20,846 nucleotides of DNA from Gamarada debralockiae. Taxonomy: Eukaryota > Ascomycota > Leotiomycetes > Helotiales > Hyphodiscaceae. A model generated the notes under the pieces. That model had not been told where the DNA came from, ran no database searches, and saw only the letters and a list, made by a program, of their open reading frames with translations. Position 1 is the first letter of the stretch. The number at the start of each line of letters is the position of its first letter. Position numbers and translations under genes: made by a program. Shown piece by piece: positions 9,578 to 19,568 of this stretch. Location of the stretch: the NCBI GenBank assembly GCA_002803225.1, contig NXFV01001926.1, positions 1 through 20,846 on the forward strand. The letters run 5' to 3'.

Positions 9578-11512
9578 ATGGCGGATGCTGTGCTGGACGA
9601 CGGCCAACGCTTTACGATAGAGGAGCTGAGGTCGGCAGGAACCTCGAAAAAAGCTTGGGTCGCAATACGGGGTAATGTAAGAAGCACCTTTGTATAACAG
9701 ACTTTGATGCTAAAATAATGTCAGGTCTACGATGTGACAGACTTTGCAGATCGGCACCCTGGTGGGAAAGACTTTCTGTTGGCAACAATAGGAAGAGATT
9801 CAACTGCTATGTTTGAGTCACTTCATGACCCCAAAGCAATCAAAGTATTGGCGTATGTCCACCCTGACTCCCAGAATGTTGTACGGCACGAGTCAGCAGT
9901 CCGCTGACGTATGTTCATGCAGGAAACGACAACTGGGAAAGCTTGTTGAGAGCGATGTACCACAATATCCAGCCCAGACGCCATTCCAAGAAGAAATAAG
10001 GAAGGTTTGAGAAACGAAATTTTCACCGGCGCAATAGTAACATGACTGACTCTTTGCAGAATGTTTCAGATTATTTCAAGCAGACCGGCCAAGACCCAAG
10101 ATATGCTCCTTGGATGATGATTCCTTACGCCGTTGGCATTGGAGCATACTTCATCTCGTATTTCATCATGTTTTCGCCAACGATAAATCGAGAATATACG
10201 ATAGTACCTTGGATTGCAGCGCTGGGTCATGGTTGGGGTTCGGGGATGTTAGGCTTATATATCCTGCACGACTCTTGTCATGCAAGCTTCACTCGAAGTC
10301 CCCTCGTGTGGGACATCATGAGAAGAATTTACGACTTGCTAGCAGGGATGAATACACATATATGGATCCACCAACACAGTAAGTTACAAACAATTATTTC
10401 CCGAGAAATTTGAGGCCCTGTTGGTTGATTACTTCTAGTTATCGGACATCATCCCTTTACCAACGTCGTACATTTTGATCCAGATGTCCTGGTCGCCAAC
10501 CCTGATATTGTGAGGGTCCATGAATCTCAGGATTGGTGGTCTTATTATTCTTGGCAGGCTTACTACGTGTATCCACTCTATGCACAAGCGGCATTCTCGC
10601 GGCAATTCTCGGAATGGTATCAACTTCTCGTCGAGCGCCAATACAAGAATATACACATCAATCCGCTTCCTTTGAAAGAATATTTCTGGGCTGGGGCTTC
10701 TTTTGTAGGACTCCTCTCCTCATTTACTACGTGATGAAGATACAGGGATGCTGATATATCTTTTAGATAAGCTACTTCATGCTTCGTGTTGGCATACCAT
10801 ATTACATTTTCCATTTCAGTCTTCTGAGGATCTTCTTGATCTACCTTTGCGCCAACAGTTTCTGGTCTTTGTATCTTATGCTCATCTTTCAATCCACCCA
10901 TGTCAATGACGAAGTTGCTTGGCCTCAGCCTGACAAGGACAACCAGATGCAAGATTGGGCAAAACGTACGTATCTTTTCTCTTTGTCTTACCAGTCTCCG
11001 AAGAAGTCCAGATTTTTGAGGTATGTTTTCTCTTACAAAAGATAAAACTTATGCCACCTAGGCTTCCCGGAGGCCCCTGCTTCTAACGGACCACATCAAA
11101 ACACCTTACTAATCATCCCACAGTCCAGATTGAATCATCCATGGACTTCGCCCATGGAGACAGCTTCACAACATTCATGGTCGGTCATATAAACTATCAA
11201 GCAGTCCATCATCTCCTTCCTCATGTATGCCTCCTTCAACTCCCTAACTCCTTAATCGTTTCCCCCTATCATCATAACTAATCTTGCTCCATTTTCAAGG
11301 TTTCACAATTCTACTACCCAGCCCTAGCATCGATCATCCAACGAATCTGCGCAAAACATAACGTCAAATATAACCTCACAGGCAGTTTACTTCAGGCTAT
11401 AGCTGGACATATTAGAAAACTAGCTAAGTTGGGAGAAAGACAGGTGAGTTCACCATTCATGTGCTGGATTTTGAATGAGATGGAAATTGATGTGTAAAAG
11501 GGAATACAGTGA
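9578..11512 (+). CDS. Cytochrome b5-fused front-end fatty acid desaturase
   Basis: Nine exons: 9578-9676, 9725-9852, 9923-10004, 10060-10378, 10439-10704, 10767-10965, 11124-11224, 11300-11443 and 11501-11512, giving 449 aa with every junction in frame. Without the last splice it would read through to a stop at 11497 (+14 aa or so). The N-terminal cytochrome b5 domain has the heme motif HPGG (44-47) and a second axial His candidate at 67. The desaturase part has HDSCH (173-177), HQHIIGHH (207-214) and QAVHH (390-394). The Gln-for-His change in the third box together with the fused b5 is the hallmark of front-end desaturases (delta-4/5/6 acyl or delta-8 sphingolipid). Motifs such as GLYILHDSCHASF and HHPFTNV suit the fungal acyl group better than the sphingolipid group, but regiochemistry is not readable. 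It is an ER enzyme drawing electrons through b5. Intron 6 (158 nt) carries TTACTAAT. Divergent from the exporter and 3.2 kb from the elongase. Confidence 0.93.
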
Positions 11513-11808
11513 TTAAGGAGAAGCCTGACGCAGGAAGCAATGGATTATGTAGAAAAACTTGATGGAATGGTTGGAGCGATTCTTAGATTTAGTTCCCGTA
11601 CTTCATTAGAAGATACAATATGGGGAGCATCAGACTGGGAGTGGTGTGGAGATATTAATTATTCAAATGAATAAGATTCACAAAAATCTTTCAGAATGAA
11701 CATTCTTGCTTTGCCAGTAAGTCCACACACATTCAGTACAAGATTCATAACTTGGTGCTTACCTTTGATTAATCCTCTGAATATGACTACGAATACACAT
11801 ATCAACCA
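11513..11808. other. Desaturase 3' flank
   Basis: Gene-free AT-rich sequence, presumably including the desaturase 3' UTR (AATGAATAAG near 11665 might serve as an A-rich positioning element). Nothing else is recognised. Confidence 0.4.
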
Positions 11809-12554
11809 ATGATTCTCGATGATGACGAGTCAGATGAGGCAGATGCTGAGGATGAGGCCGAAGACACTTCTGGTGATGCTGATGCTGGGCCTGGGCGTAT
11901 TGAACAGGATGCGAGTTCGCATAACGCCCTCAAACTTCAGAACTCGCCTCCAGGCCGGCCAAGGCAATTGATGCACCCGGCTTGGAAAAATGCTTTGACC
12001 TTGAGGAGGGCTGTTATGTCTACGAGCCAGTTTCAAGGCTTGAATCTTGTGAGCAGCAAGACGTGTCTTCTGCTCCTGCACAAGACCAACCCCAGCCAAT
12101 CCTCTGGACCATCACAAGATCAGATCAACCAGCAAGACATCAGCGATATCGCTCAGAGCACGTCGGTGGAGTCGGCGCCCAACACCTGCCCAAGCCTTCC
12201 GACAACGGCAATGATGGACGGACTGAGGACAGCATGTCTGAATTGGAGAATGAAGTGGGGCTGGCTTTGGCAGAGCAAGTGATGTCATAATTGGACAGCG
12301 CACCAAACTCCCTACGTCCTCCTCGCTCGGTTGAGGCACTACAGGACGAGAGCCAGAGTCAAAACCATAGCGAAACCACCGGTAGCAGACCAGAAGAGCT
12401 GCGGGATGCTTCTCGACCTGGTACCCCCGCTCAGGGCCTTGAGGAGGATGGGCAGCGGGAGATTCTGGTGGCGGCGGATATCACTGGAGAGGAGGGAGGT
12501 ACAGGAGGAAGAGCTGGTGGGAGAAGTGGGAGGAGGAAACCTTGCATCACGTGA
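11809..12554 (+). pseudogene. Acidic, low-complexity coding relic (unidentified)
   Basis: A 157-codon frame from 11809 begins with a run of Asp/Glu (ILDDDESDEADAEDEAEDTSG). From about 11940 a second frame looks more protein-like: ELASRPAKAIDAPGLEKCFD, then EEGCYVYEPVSRLESCEQQD. It continues past a TAA at 12288 into LRPPRSVEALQDE and RPEELRDASRPGTPAQGLEE, ending near 12554. The pattern suggests one disordered acidic region broken by a frameshift and a stop, perhaps part of a transposon polyprotein linker. No catalytic motif is visible. A CT-rich stretch follows at 12590-12630. The assignment to any family is open. Confidence 0.3.
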
Positions 12555-13216
12555 CCTCGAACGATGTATATATGAGCTCAGCTCTCGAGCTCTTCTCTTC
12601 TCTTTCTTTCCTTTCTTCTCTAACTTAGTATTTTCGTTATCTCAACTAGTTAGCTAGAGAATTGAGGTTGTTCCCTTGAGACTTTGGTTAGCTCGTGACA
12701 ACCGATGCAATTTGCTCTGGCTCAATTGGGACCGGCTTCGTTAGTGCTTTGACAAGTTCCTTGGAAATTGCATTTGTTGTTTACTATGAGCATAATTTGT
12801 GCTGCAGTTCGAAGTACATATCGATATCAGATATGTGCAGCAAGCTCAAAGCTATCCCCTAAAACATCGATGGAGGGGGTAGCAAGAAGTTCTAACCCCA
12901 TTGAGATCGGCTTCGTACCTGTGGGCCACAGACTTTCGCCACTGAATTCAGAGCCAATAAGAACCCTAAATGCCCTAGAGACGCTAATACAAACGAGGGG
13001 TAGGGAACCTATTTTGAAAGCTACCCCTCTACGCTCCTACATCACAATATAAATCTTTCCTCGCCATCTTCATCATTCCACTCAACTTTCTTTCCTCTCC
13101 TCGGAGAATTCTGCGTCACGAAATCCAAGTCTTCATTGACATCCGCATTCATCTTTCTTCCATAATCAGCAGCTCAATATCTCAATTACTACACCAAGAC
13201 ATACACAAGCACAATC
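12555..13216. other. 5' flank of the oxidoreductase relic
   Basis: No gene. CT-rich runs (12590-12630 and 13065-13110) resemble a fungal core promoter and 5' UTR, which would fit retained promoter DNA of the truncated gene that starts at 13217. Confidence 0.4.
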
Positions 13217-13599
13217 ATGGCGACAATGAAAGCAGCAGTAATTCACACTCCAGGTGGCGTATGTATTTCCCATCAGATTTCCTTTTGCCTTCCCGTCATC
13301 TCAAGACTTTGCCCTCCAAGCTCGAAACTCCCGAACCCAAATCCTCCACCTCCAACTCCAAAAAATTAACATACCCACAGCCCGAAGTCCTCAAACTCGA
13401 ACAACGGCCTATCCCCATCCCAAAAGATGGTTGGGTCCTGATCCGCGTCAAAGCCTCCGGTCTCAACCGCTCGGAGCTCTTCACACGCCAGGGCCACTCA
13501 CCCGGAGTGCCGTTCCCGCGTATCCTAGGTATCGAAGCCGGAATTGTAGAATCATGCCCCGACAAGACCTTCGTCCCTGGAACTGTCGTAGCAGGTTAA
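13217..13599 (+). pseudogene. Truncated zinc-type alcohol dehydrogenase / quinone oxidoreductase-like gene
   Basis: Exon 1 (13217-13258) encodes MATMKAAVIHTPGG. A 122-nt phase-0 intron (GTATGT to ACCCACAG, 13259-13380) joins it to PEVLKLEQRPIPIPKDGWVL, then IRVKASGLNRSELFTRQGHS and FPRILGIEAGIVES. This is the N-terminal GroES-like fold of the MDR superfamily (about 330-350 aa when whole). Only about 86 residues remain. The similarity ends at VVA (about 13595), a stop follows at 13597, and no Rossmann domain is found in the AT-rich DNA beyond. One residue seems lost in GIEA-GIVES, where relatives usually have an extra Val or Ala before Gly. Clean 5' structure with an abrupt 3' break points to a rearrangement rather than point decay. 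Confidence 0.75.
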
Positions 13600-15912
13600 T
13601 TTGACCGCTATACGCCATGCTGGATGCCGCTTGGATGCCGCACTAAACAAATGCTGAATTCTAGCTTCTGCTAATACTATTCCTAGTCATACCCAGTAAC
13701 TCCCTTCTATTCCACCATACTGAATCTTTGTTGTGCTTTTTATACTACATTATAAAAAAACCACTACTAAATAGAAAATTTTATGAGATTCAGGAATCAT
13801 GCGTATTAGAAATCACATAAAAAAGCTCGCAGTAGATACGCACAGTATAAAGCTCGAAAAATAAAGATGAGTAAAAGAGCCAATTGCCCATGCACAATTC
13901 TAACCACATAGTAAGACGAAATAAAATCAAAATGCGTGAAATACACTATACACAATTTCCCTTGCTCTTTTAGCGACAATTTCACGATTTCGTAGCGTCC
14001 TGCCTCATTCCAAACGGATCTTCAAAATGATTCTATCAGGACCTACGACCTAACCGCAAACGACCCTATGTGATATTTGGACCAGAATATATGCGAGAGA
14101 GGGGCCGCGGTCTTGGATTTCTCGTTTCCTCCCCTAGACGTGGAATGTTGGTTAAATCCATGCTGGGGCATATAGAACCTGTTACTCCCAAACATTGGGT
14201 TTCTTCCGGCACTATAATCAAATCACGTATTTATAGCCATAAATATAGAGGATTCTAGGCGGAATCAAACTCAGACCATGCTGTCAATCTTTCAACCGAG
14301 CTTGCAGGACTCAATAATAGTCACAGAGGACATTTTATCGAAACTTGAGGATCCAGAAATATCCATAGAAAGCTTATATCAATTTCCCAAGGACTCACTA
14401 ATAATTACAATGCACTCTATATGGGAGGATTTACTGCTCTTTCTACCTAGTCCAGTAGCCGCTATGGAGGAATCAATATTATTTGAACCGAATCTTGAGT
14501 ACGTTGAAACCTTACGACCTTTTATAGCTTCTCTGAATCGAAAAGGGCCAATCTCGAAAGCGTTAGCGAGCAAGATACCGAACGAACTTCTCTACACGGA
14601 GTAACCCCCACGCAGATATTACCAGTGACCATATTGGAAAAATCACTGCCAGTACAAAGCGCAGTACGTTGTGAGGAGTCTTAGAACGTAGCTATACTCG
14701 GTCTAGCGGTTATGGAACTCAATGAATGGCGGCGTCACAGAGCCAGGAGAGGTGATAGAAAGATTACTTTCATTGTTTTGATTGAGGAACAATATAGGAA
14801 ATCAGTTGATCAACACACCTTGCTAAAGCAGTGACTTCAAGCTGAGCTCTTTGCGTCCTAGTAAGCTGAATGACAATCGGATCCATATCAGATGGCCCTT
14901 GCCAAGTAGTCTCTTCCCACTTGATCAGGTATTCGGTAGTGGCTCTCAGACTTCGACAGGAAGCTGAGCGAGAATAGAGCCGGGTCAAGACTACCAATTA
15001 AATACTTTAACGATAGTTGCCAAAAAAAATAGTACAATAACGGCAGATTGTTCTAGACGCAGCATATTTCAATATATTCAAAGAGCAAATCGCTTATCCT
15101 TGTACTAATTAGTAACTTACCTAAATATTCTCATATATTTTCGCATTAGGCGATGGCATTATTGCAATTACTATAATAGAACCTAAAATTAGATTTACGG
15201 AAAACATGCTTGAAGCAGTCTTCTAGGAGCCAATTTTGGATCCATAATGTTCAAATAGAAGGCGCCAATTCTAGATTGTTTTGAGTACTGTTCTTCTTTT
15301 GGAACTATATATGGTTGCGACTTACCGAGCTGTAATAGAAAATATAATAACTTGAGAAGTTCTTACAGATTGTAAGCTTAATACTAAAAATATAGGAGCA
15401 GCTTATGATTTGAAATGCAACCGAGAGAGTATATAGCTAATAAAATTGCTCTTCTAAAAATCTATACCGGTTTCTCAAATGCACGAAGTAAAGTGACACT
15501 TTGAAGCTATTTAAAGATCACTATATAATAGTCTAATCCCGCCCGTAAAAAATGCAAATAAATTTAATTACCTATTTATATTTAAGCAAGTGTAACGGCG
15601 GTCACATGCGTTTTGCTGATGACATAATGGCAGAAGCCTTAGGCGACCACATGGGTCATTTAATACGACACTACCGTAGTTTCGTGGTCTTCCTTCCTTC
15701 TTTCTTTCTCTTTAGTTTAGTCTTTCAATACATACAATTCTCGGATCTTTGGGCATTTCGACCATTGCCTTGATTGTGCCATCATAGCAAGTAGATAATT
15801 CAAGCCTATTCTATGCTCAATTGCCAGCCTTCCGCGTAGTCTCTCAATTTTTATGCTCTTATTACGGGCAGTTATTGTAATAGAACTAGGCCCTGAAGGA
15901 ACAGGCTAGGCT
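13600..15912. other. AT-rich decayed DNA with no clear gene
   Basis: About 2.3 kb of strongly AT-rich sequence with frequent stops, most likely RIP-mutated repeat. A small direct repeat, TGGATGCCGC twice (about 13621-13641), sits just past the oxidoreductase break. The only sizeable frame is listed separately. Confidence 0.55.
14278..14604 (+). CDS. Hypothetical 108-aa frame in AT-rich DNA
   Basis: ATG at 14278 opens 108 codons (MLSIFQPSLQDSIIVTEDIL ... SKALASKIPNELLYTE). It is acidic at first, with a hydrophobic stretch DLLLFLPSPVAAM in the middle. I recognise no family. The surrounding decay and lack of introns or partner genes make it more likely a remnant or chance frame than a working gene. 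Confidence 0.2.
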   Translation: MLSIFQPSLQDSIIVTEDILSKLEDPEISIESLYQFPKDSLIITMHSIWEDLLLFLPSPVAAMEESILFEPNLEYVETLRPFIASLNRKGPISKALASKIPNELLYTE

Positions 15913-16255
15913 ATGCAGACCCTGGAAGGGTGCAGGAGCCTGGAAGGCTCGGAATTAGAGTCAGCAGCTAGTACAACTGCCATGTGGAGTATAAGTAAGG
16001 CTTGCCAACCCTACTTGAAGAAGGGCAAGCTTGAGTTTCTTTGGAAATCAGATAGTACGAAGTCTCAGGAATACCACTATTACTATCTCTTTTCCCCTGC
16101 GGCTACTTCTCTGATATACTGTGATCCCTCCTGTTGCCCTCCAGCTACCTGTAGCTGTTACAGTTATTAGGTCTATTGGCGAAGAGAGTAATACCGTTAT
16201 TGAAAAGATTTCTAGATATTTAGAAATAGGTATTAATCGAAAGAAGGACAAGTGA
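15913..16255 (+). pseudogene. Frameshifted coding relic next to repeat copy B
   Basis: One frame gives MQTLEGCRSLEGSELESAAS, then MWSISKACQPYLKKGKLEFL up to about 16080. A second frame takes over near 16110 with PVALQLPVAVTVIRSIGEES, then IEKISRYLEIGINRKKDK and a stop at 16255. Both parts look more protein-like than the alternatives, which suggests one short protein with a frameshift. It ends only 8 bp before repeat copy B begins, so it may be the coding end of that element. The family is not recognised. Confidence 0.3.
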
Positions 16256-16262
16256 ATATCTA

Positions 16263-16796
16263 TCCGTATTAATAAATTACAACAAATTTCAAGAATAAGA
16301 AAATGTATACAATATTTAAAAAAGGAAATTGGAAATAGTTTAGTAATCGTGTTTAAAAGGGGGAATTCAGGTTATAAATAGTGATAAAAATAAGATTTAT
16401 AGCGAATAATAAAAATTTACTCTTTTTAAATGGGATTCCCAATTACCGTAAATAGTGAAGCGAATATGATCTATCTGTTTTCATAGAGGTCCTATTCGGG
16501 ATCCTTGGGAGCTTCTTTAGGCTCCCAGGAATAATCGTCAAAACTTGACAAAAACGACATGATACGCACCCTGAGCCAACATCTAGCCTCATTAGTTAAG
16601 TGGGTATTGCTCGGGTTATTCAGGGGCTGCTCAGAGGCTGCGCAGGGACTGCTCAGGTTGCTCAGGTTGCTCAGGTGAGCTGGCTGAACCGAGGGTGAGT
16701 TGAGGGTGAGTCGAGGATGATTAGCGCCTGAGTAGAAGCGGCTAGCGGACCAACCGAATATGGAAGGAAAATTGAAGGATTAGAGTTGAACTACCA
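16263..16796 (+). repeat. Dispersed repeat, copy B
   Basis: Second, longer copy of the 955-1402 repeat, in direct orientation. The hairpin TGGGAGC (16506-16512) with GCTCCCA (16521-16527) and the GTCAAAACTTGAC element (16537-16549) are conserved in sequence and spacing. The left third is more AT-rich than in copy A, while the right third is longer because of short tandem repeats. That pattern fits independent mutation of two old copies. Confidence 0.7.
16610..16712 (+). repeat. Short tandem repeats GCTCAGGTT and GAGGGTGAGTT inside copy B
   Basis: A run of 7-9 bp units related to GCTCAGG (about 16624-16676, best as three adjacent GCTCAGGTT/GTG units) is followed by 11-bp units related to GAGGGTGAGTT (16691-16712). 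Copy A has only single counterparts, so these arrays expanded in copy B or collapsed in copy A. Confidence 0.65.
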
Positions 16797-16944
16797 AAGA
16801 AATCACTTCGGCATGTGTTCATAAGCAGGGTATCTACCTTACATGTGTCACACAACATATCGATTTGCAGATCAAAGACACCGCTGGGGATTAGTTAACC
16901 TGCCGAGCATGCCCTGAGAAGCTGAGGTTTAAAGAGTGAAGAAG

Positions 16945-17547
16945 TTTTGGATATGATCAAGAATTTCAGAGGTAAGTTTACATTATTAGAAAGCTGAGCA
17001 CAAATCTATACTAATTCTTCTAATTAGATATGATAAGCTATCCGTCGCGTCAGTCTTCAAACCAATCATGAAATGTTAAGCATGCAACTTCAAAACACTT
17101 TAAGCACAAAATGCTGTGGCACGAAGGACAGAGTTGTACACAATTTAATGCATCACAGGGAGAAGGCTCGAACGGGAAGCAGTTACGGTTATGCTTCTAA
17201 AGGGCGGTATCAAGATCTGCCTGGATCTGAAGTGTGGCGTTCCTGTTGTGAAGGATGACGGCTGTGATTATGAGATGTAAGTCATTTTCATAATCTGCAC
17301 TTAATCATTCAAATCGGTAGAAGAACTCAAAATCAAAGTCCAGAGGCACTGCTACCTCCCCGATCAGGTATCCAATGCAAAATCAAATATTGCTGGGAGT
17401 TTCTCGCTTCCTTTGAGCCTATACGGGAAGTGGGAAAAACAGTGCATGCCCAAACCTACACGTATCACACTGATGACATGACTTTGCTTGGAAATGTGAT
17501 GAGGACTTCCATGATTTGTCCTCTCGTTGAAGCCCAGGATTTATAAT
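16945..17547 (+). pseudogene. Decayed RBR (RING-IBR-RING) E3 ubiquitin ligase relic
   Basis: Pieces match the intact RBR gene 1.6 kb downstream in order. YDQEFQR|YDKLSVASVF is split by an intron (GTAAGT 16972 to TACTAATTCTTCTAATTAG 17027) at the same place and phase as EIFDR|YAKKG in the gene. IMKC is followed, after an internal deletion and an in-frame stop, by ACNFKTL (gene: ACGFKTC) and KHKMLWHEGQSCTQF (gene: THMMPWHTDKTCAQY), the IBR. KCGVPVVKDDGCDYEM and CKIKYCWEFLASFEPIREVG form RING2 and its tail, separated by a broken intron. At least two frameshifts, stops and a deletion make it non-functional. It keeps the RING2 tail that the downstream gene lost, ending at VEAQDL and a stop at 17547. 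RING1 was not found. Confidence 0.72.
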
Positions 17548-18531
17548 GAATTTTATTCCCCCACGCTCTGGCTAAGTGAGTGTTTGAAAGCTGGTGTTTC
17601 AAATTCAGAGCTGTCTTGCCCAGATCCAGGTTCATTGGTCCCTTGGATCCCTTCTTCACGCTACAAGAAAGATTCTGGACCTGCCCATTTGGCCTGGCAC
17701 TTTTCCGCCTTATTCTGACGGCTGGCTCCTTGCTCATTGTTTCCAATATTCTAGGAACAACACAAGACTTCAGTTTTTTGTCACTCGTTAGATTACCTGC
17801 CTGAGACCAAGGATCTGGAAGTCATCTTTCTCGGCTGCAAACTAGAGTTTGTGCCTTCAAAGTCAATTTTCATATTCATCTTCCACGACCTGTTGATCAC
17901 CAAGCATCTGGAGCCTATCCCTGACCCACTGCGACTCCATCTTTCAATCCTGCGGACACTCATTAAACAACAGCTTCGCCTCGACTCTTGAGTGCACTAG
18001 TCTGCACACCGTATTTCCATCTCTCCCCGACAGCCTCTCCCTAGCAAGACATTAACAGATTTGACTTCTTCTCGCGCCGCCCGTGTCATTTTTTAACTAT
18101 TCACTGAGAAAAAAGAAATTTCGCTTCTCAGTAACCATCTTACTCCCAAATATTACTCCCAAACATATTGATAATCACGCAACAACAACTTGAATCTACA
18201 TTCTCCACAATTGTATCTTCACTCCATTCTTCAAACTTTCACTAACTCGGACGAGTATTTACTTCGTCTAGAATATCGCCCTCACTATTACCAACTACGA
18301 AACTGGAACATTCTTGCTCCACTACCTCAGCTTTGACCCTTACATTCACCGCCAAGCTACAACCTGGGTGAAGTCGAGAACTCGTCTTTCAAACTACTTT
18401 GTTATCTCTTCTATTCTGGAATTTACTAGGTTAGCATTATATCGTTGTGCATACAAGATCCTGTTGCGCACTTGCTGATATTTCAAAGTCCCCGTTCAGC
18501 GAGACTTGATTCCTAGTAATAATACTTCACT
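17548..18531. other. Spacer and RBR promoter / 5' UTR
   Basis: Left half (17548-17991): short frames with a protein-like run LDYLPETKDLEVIFLGCKLE ending at a TGA near 17991, preceded in a shifted frame by PGTFPPYSDGWLLAHCFQYS. This may be another decayed coding tail of unknown family. Right half (about 18000-18531): CT- and CA-rich, gene-free, typical of a fungal promoter with a long 5' leader for the RBR gene. Confidence 0.4.
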
Positions 18532-19568
18532 ATGGCAAAACTTTACGCAGACCTTCCTAAGCGGGTCATGGGTCTCAAATGCTCACAGCATCGCTCTTTC
18601 AAAATGACACAAGTCCTAGCTCATCACAAAAAGCGGTTCGAAAGGAGAGCTAAAAAAGAACGGTTGCTCAGGCTCATGGTTTCACTCGAGGAAGAGATCA
18701 CGGAGGCAGAAAAGAAAATCATCAAATATTGGATGCTTTCTGGAACAGGAACGTTCGAAGAAGCCGTAAACGCGGTGGGCAATGGCTCTCAAGATTTTGA
18801 AGTCTCGTACCCAATTTCAGGAGCTTCCGAGGAGGATATGCCACTTCTATCTCCTTTTCACCGCGACATTGCTCAGAAAGCTGTTCTTCAACGCAACTCA
18901 GAGTGCAGCGTTTGTATGGAATCCTTCTCCAGAGACTATTTCCCTTCGCGGAACGTCACTGCCTCATGCAACCACGAGGTAACAGTCTGCACCATATGTA
19001 CCAGACGAAGTGTCGAGGTCCAAATGGAGGATAAGCCGTACGATCAAGTTTCATGCCCAGAATGTCCAGAAAGGTTGACAGAGGATATCGTGGGGAAGCT
19101 CTCAGATCCAGAAATCTTCGACAGGTAAGACAATCAAACGGATATAATCGATAAGTTACTGACGCAGAGTTTAGATACGCCAAAAAGGGCTTCATAGAGG
19201 CTATCGAGAAAATGGAAGGTTACACCAAATGTCTTGCACATGACTGCGAGTCAGGGCAACTGCACGGAAGCGGCCACGATCAACCGATTCTGACCTGTGT
19301 GGCTTGCGGCTTCAAGACCTGCTACACCCACATGATGCCATGGCATACGGACAAAACATGTGCTCAGTATGATGAAGAACAAAGAGTTCGTTGGGAGCAG
19401 GAAGAGGCCAGCAAGAGAGTTGTAGCGGAGACAGCAAAACCCTGCCCAAATACTGGCTGCGGTTATTTCATCACTAAGAATGGTGGCTGCGACCACATGA
19501 CCTGTAAGTCCTCTTTGGTTATGGAAGACCCTCTTCAAATGCAAGAAATATTGTTGGGAAATACCTAA
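18532..19568 (+). CDS. RBR-family E3 ubiquitin ligase, RING2 cut by retrotransposon
   Basis: Exon 1 (18532-19124) and exon 2 (19175-19568) are joined across a 50-nt intron, giving a readable 328 aa. A basic, charged helix (about 36-66, likely coiled coil) comes first. RING1 follows with C125, C128, C146, H148, C153, C156, C175 and C178. The IBR contains TKCLAHDC, CVACGFKTC and WHTDKTC. RING2 then starts, CPNTGCGYFITKNGGCDHMT, and ends at HMTC; the catalytic Cys region is damaged. A GTAAGT at 19504 marks where the decayed copy upstream has its RING2 intron, but no usable acceptor follows before the LTR at 19552. Read straight through, the protein ends in LTR sequence. RBR ligases pass ubiquitin through a RING2 cysteine, so the product should be inactive. 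Adjacent relic and gene suggest a local duplication. Confidence 0.82.

Noticed and set aside
9671..9677. Alternative donor GTAATG at 9672 in desaturase exon 1
   Set aside because: It would put VYDVTDF out of frame; the GTAAGA donor at 9677 yields the expected b5 sequence.
10705..10766. Apparent frameshift in the desaturase after WAGASF
   Set aside because: A GTAGGA donor at 10705 and TTTTAG acceptor at 10766 with a CTGAT branch point make a 62-nt intron that restores frame and family sequence.
12768..13052. 94-codon plus-strand frame before the oxidoreductase
   Set aside because: No domain, and it lies in what looks like promoter and leader DNA.
955..16796. Copies A and B as the two LTRs of one large element or a cargo-carrying transposon
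   Set aside because: Everything between is ordinary host genes and unrelated relics. No reverse transcriptase, integrase or tyrosine recombinase captain gene is present, and copy boundaries lack clean TG..CA ends.
17465..17746. Minus-strand 93-codon frame
   Set aside because: It overlaps the plus-strand RBR relic tail and shows no recognisable motif.
19504..19545. Short intron that would splice the RBR gene into KCKKYCWE
   Set aside because: With the donor at 19504, the AG at 19545 creates an immediate stop and the AG at 19527 gives a 24-nt intron in the wrong frame; no valid acceptor precedes the LTR.
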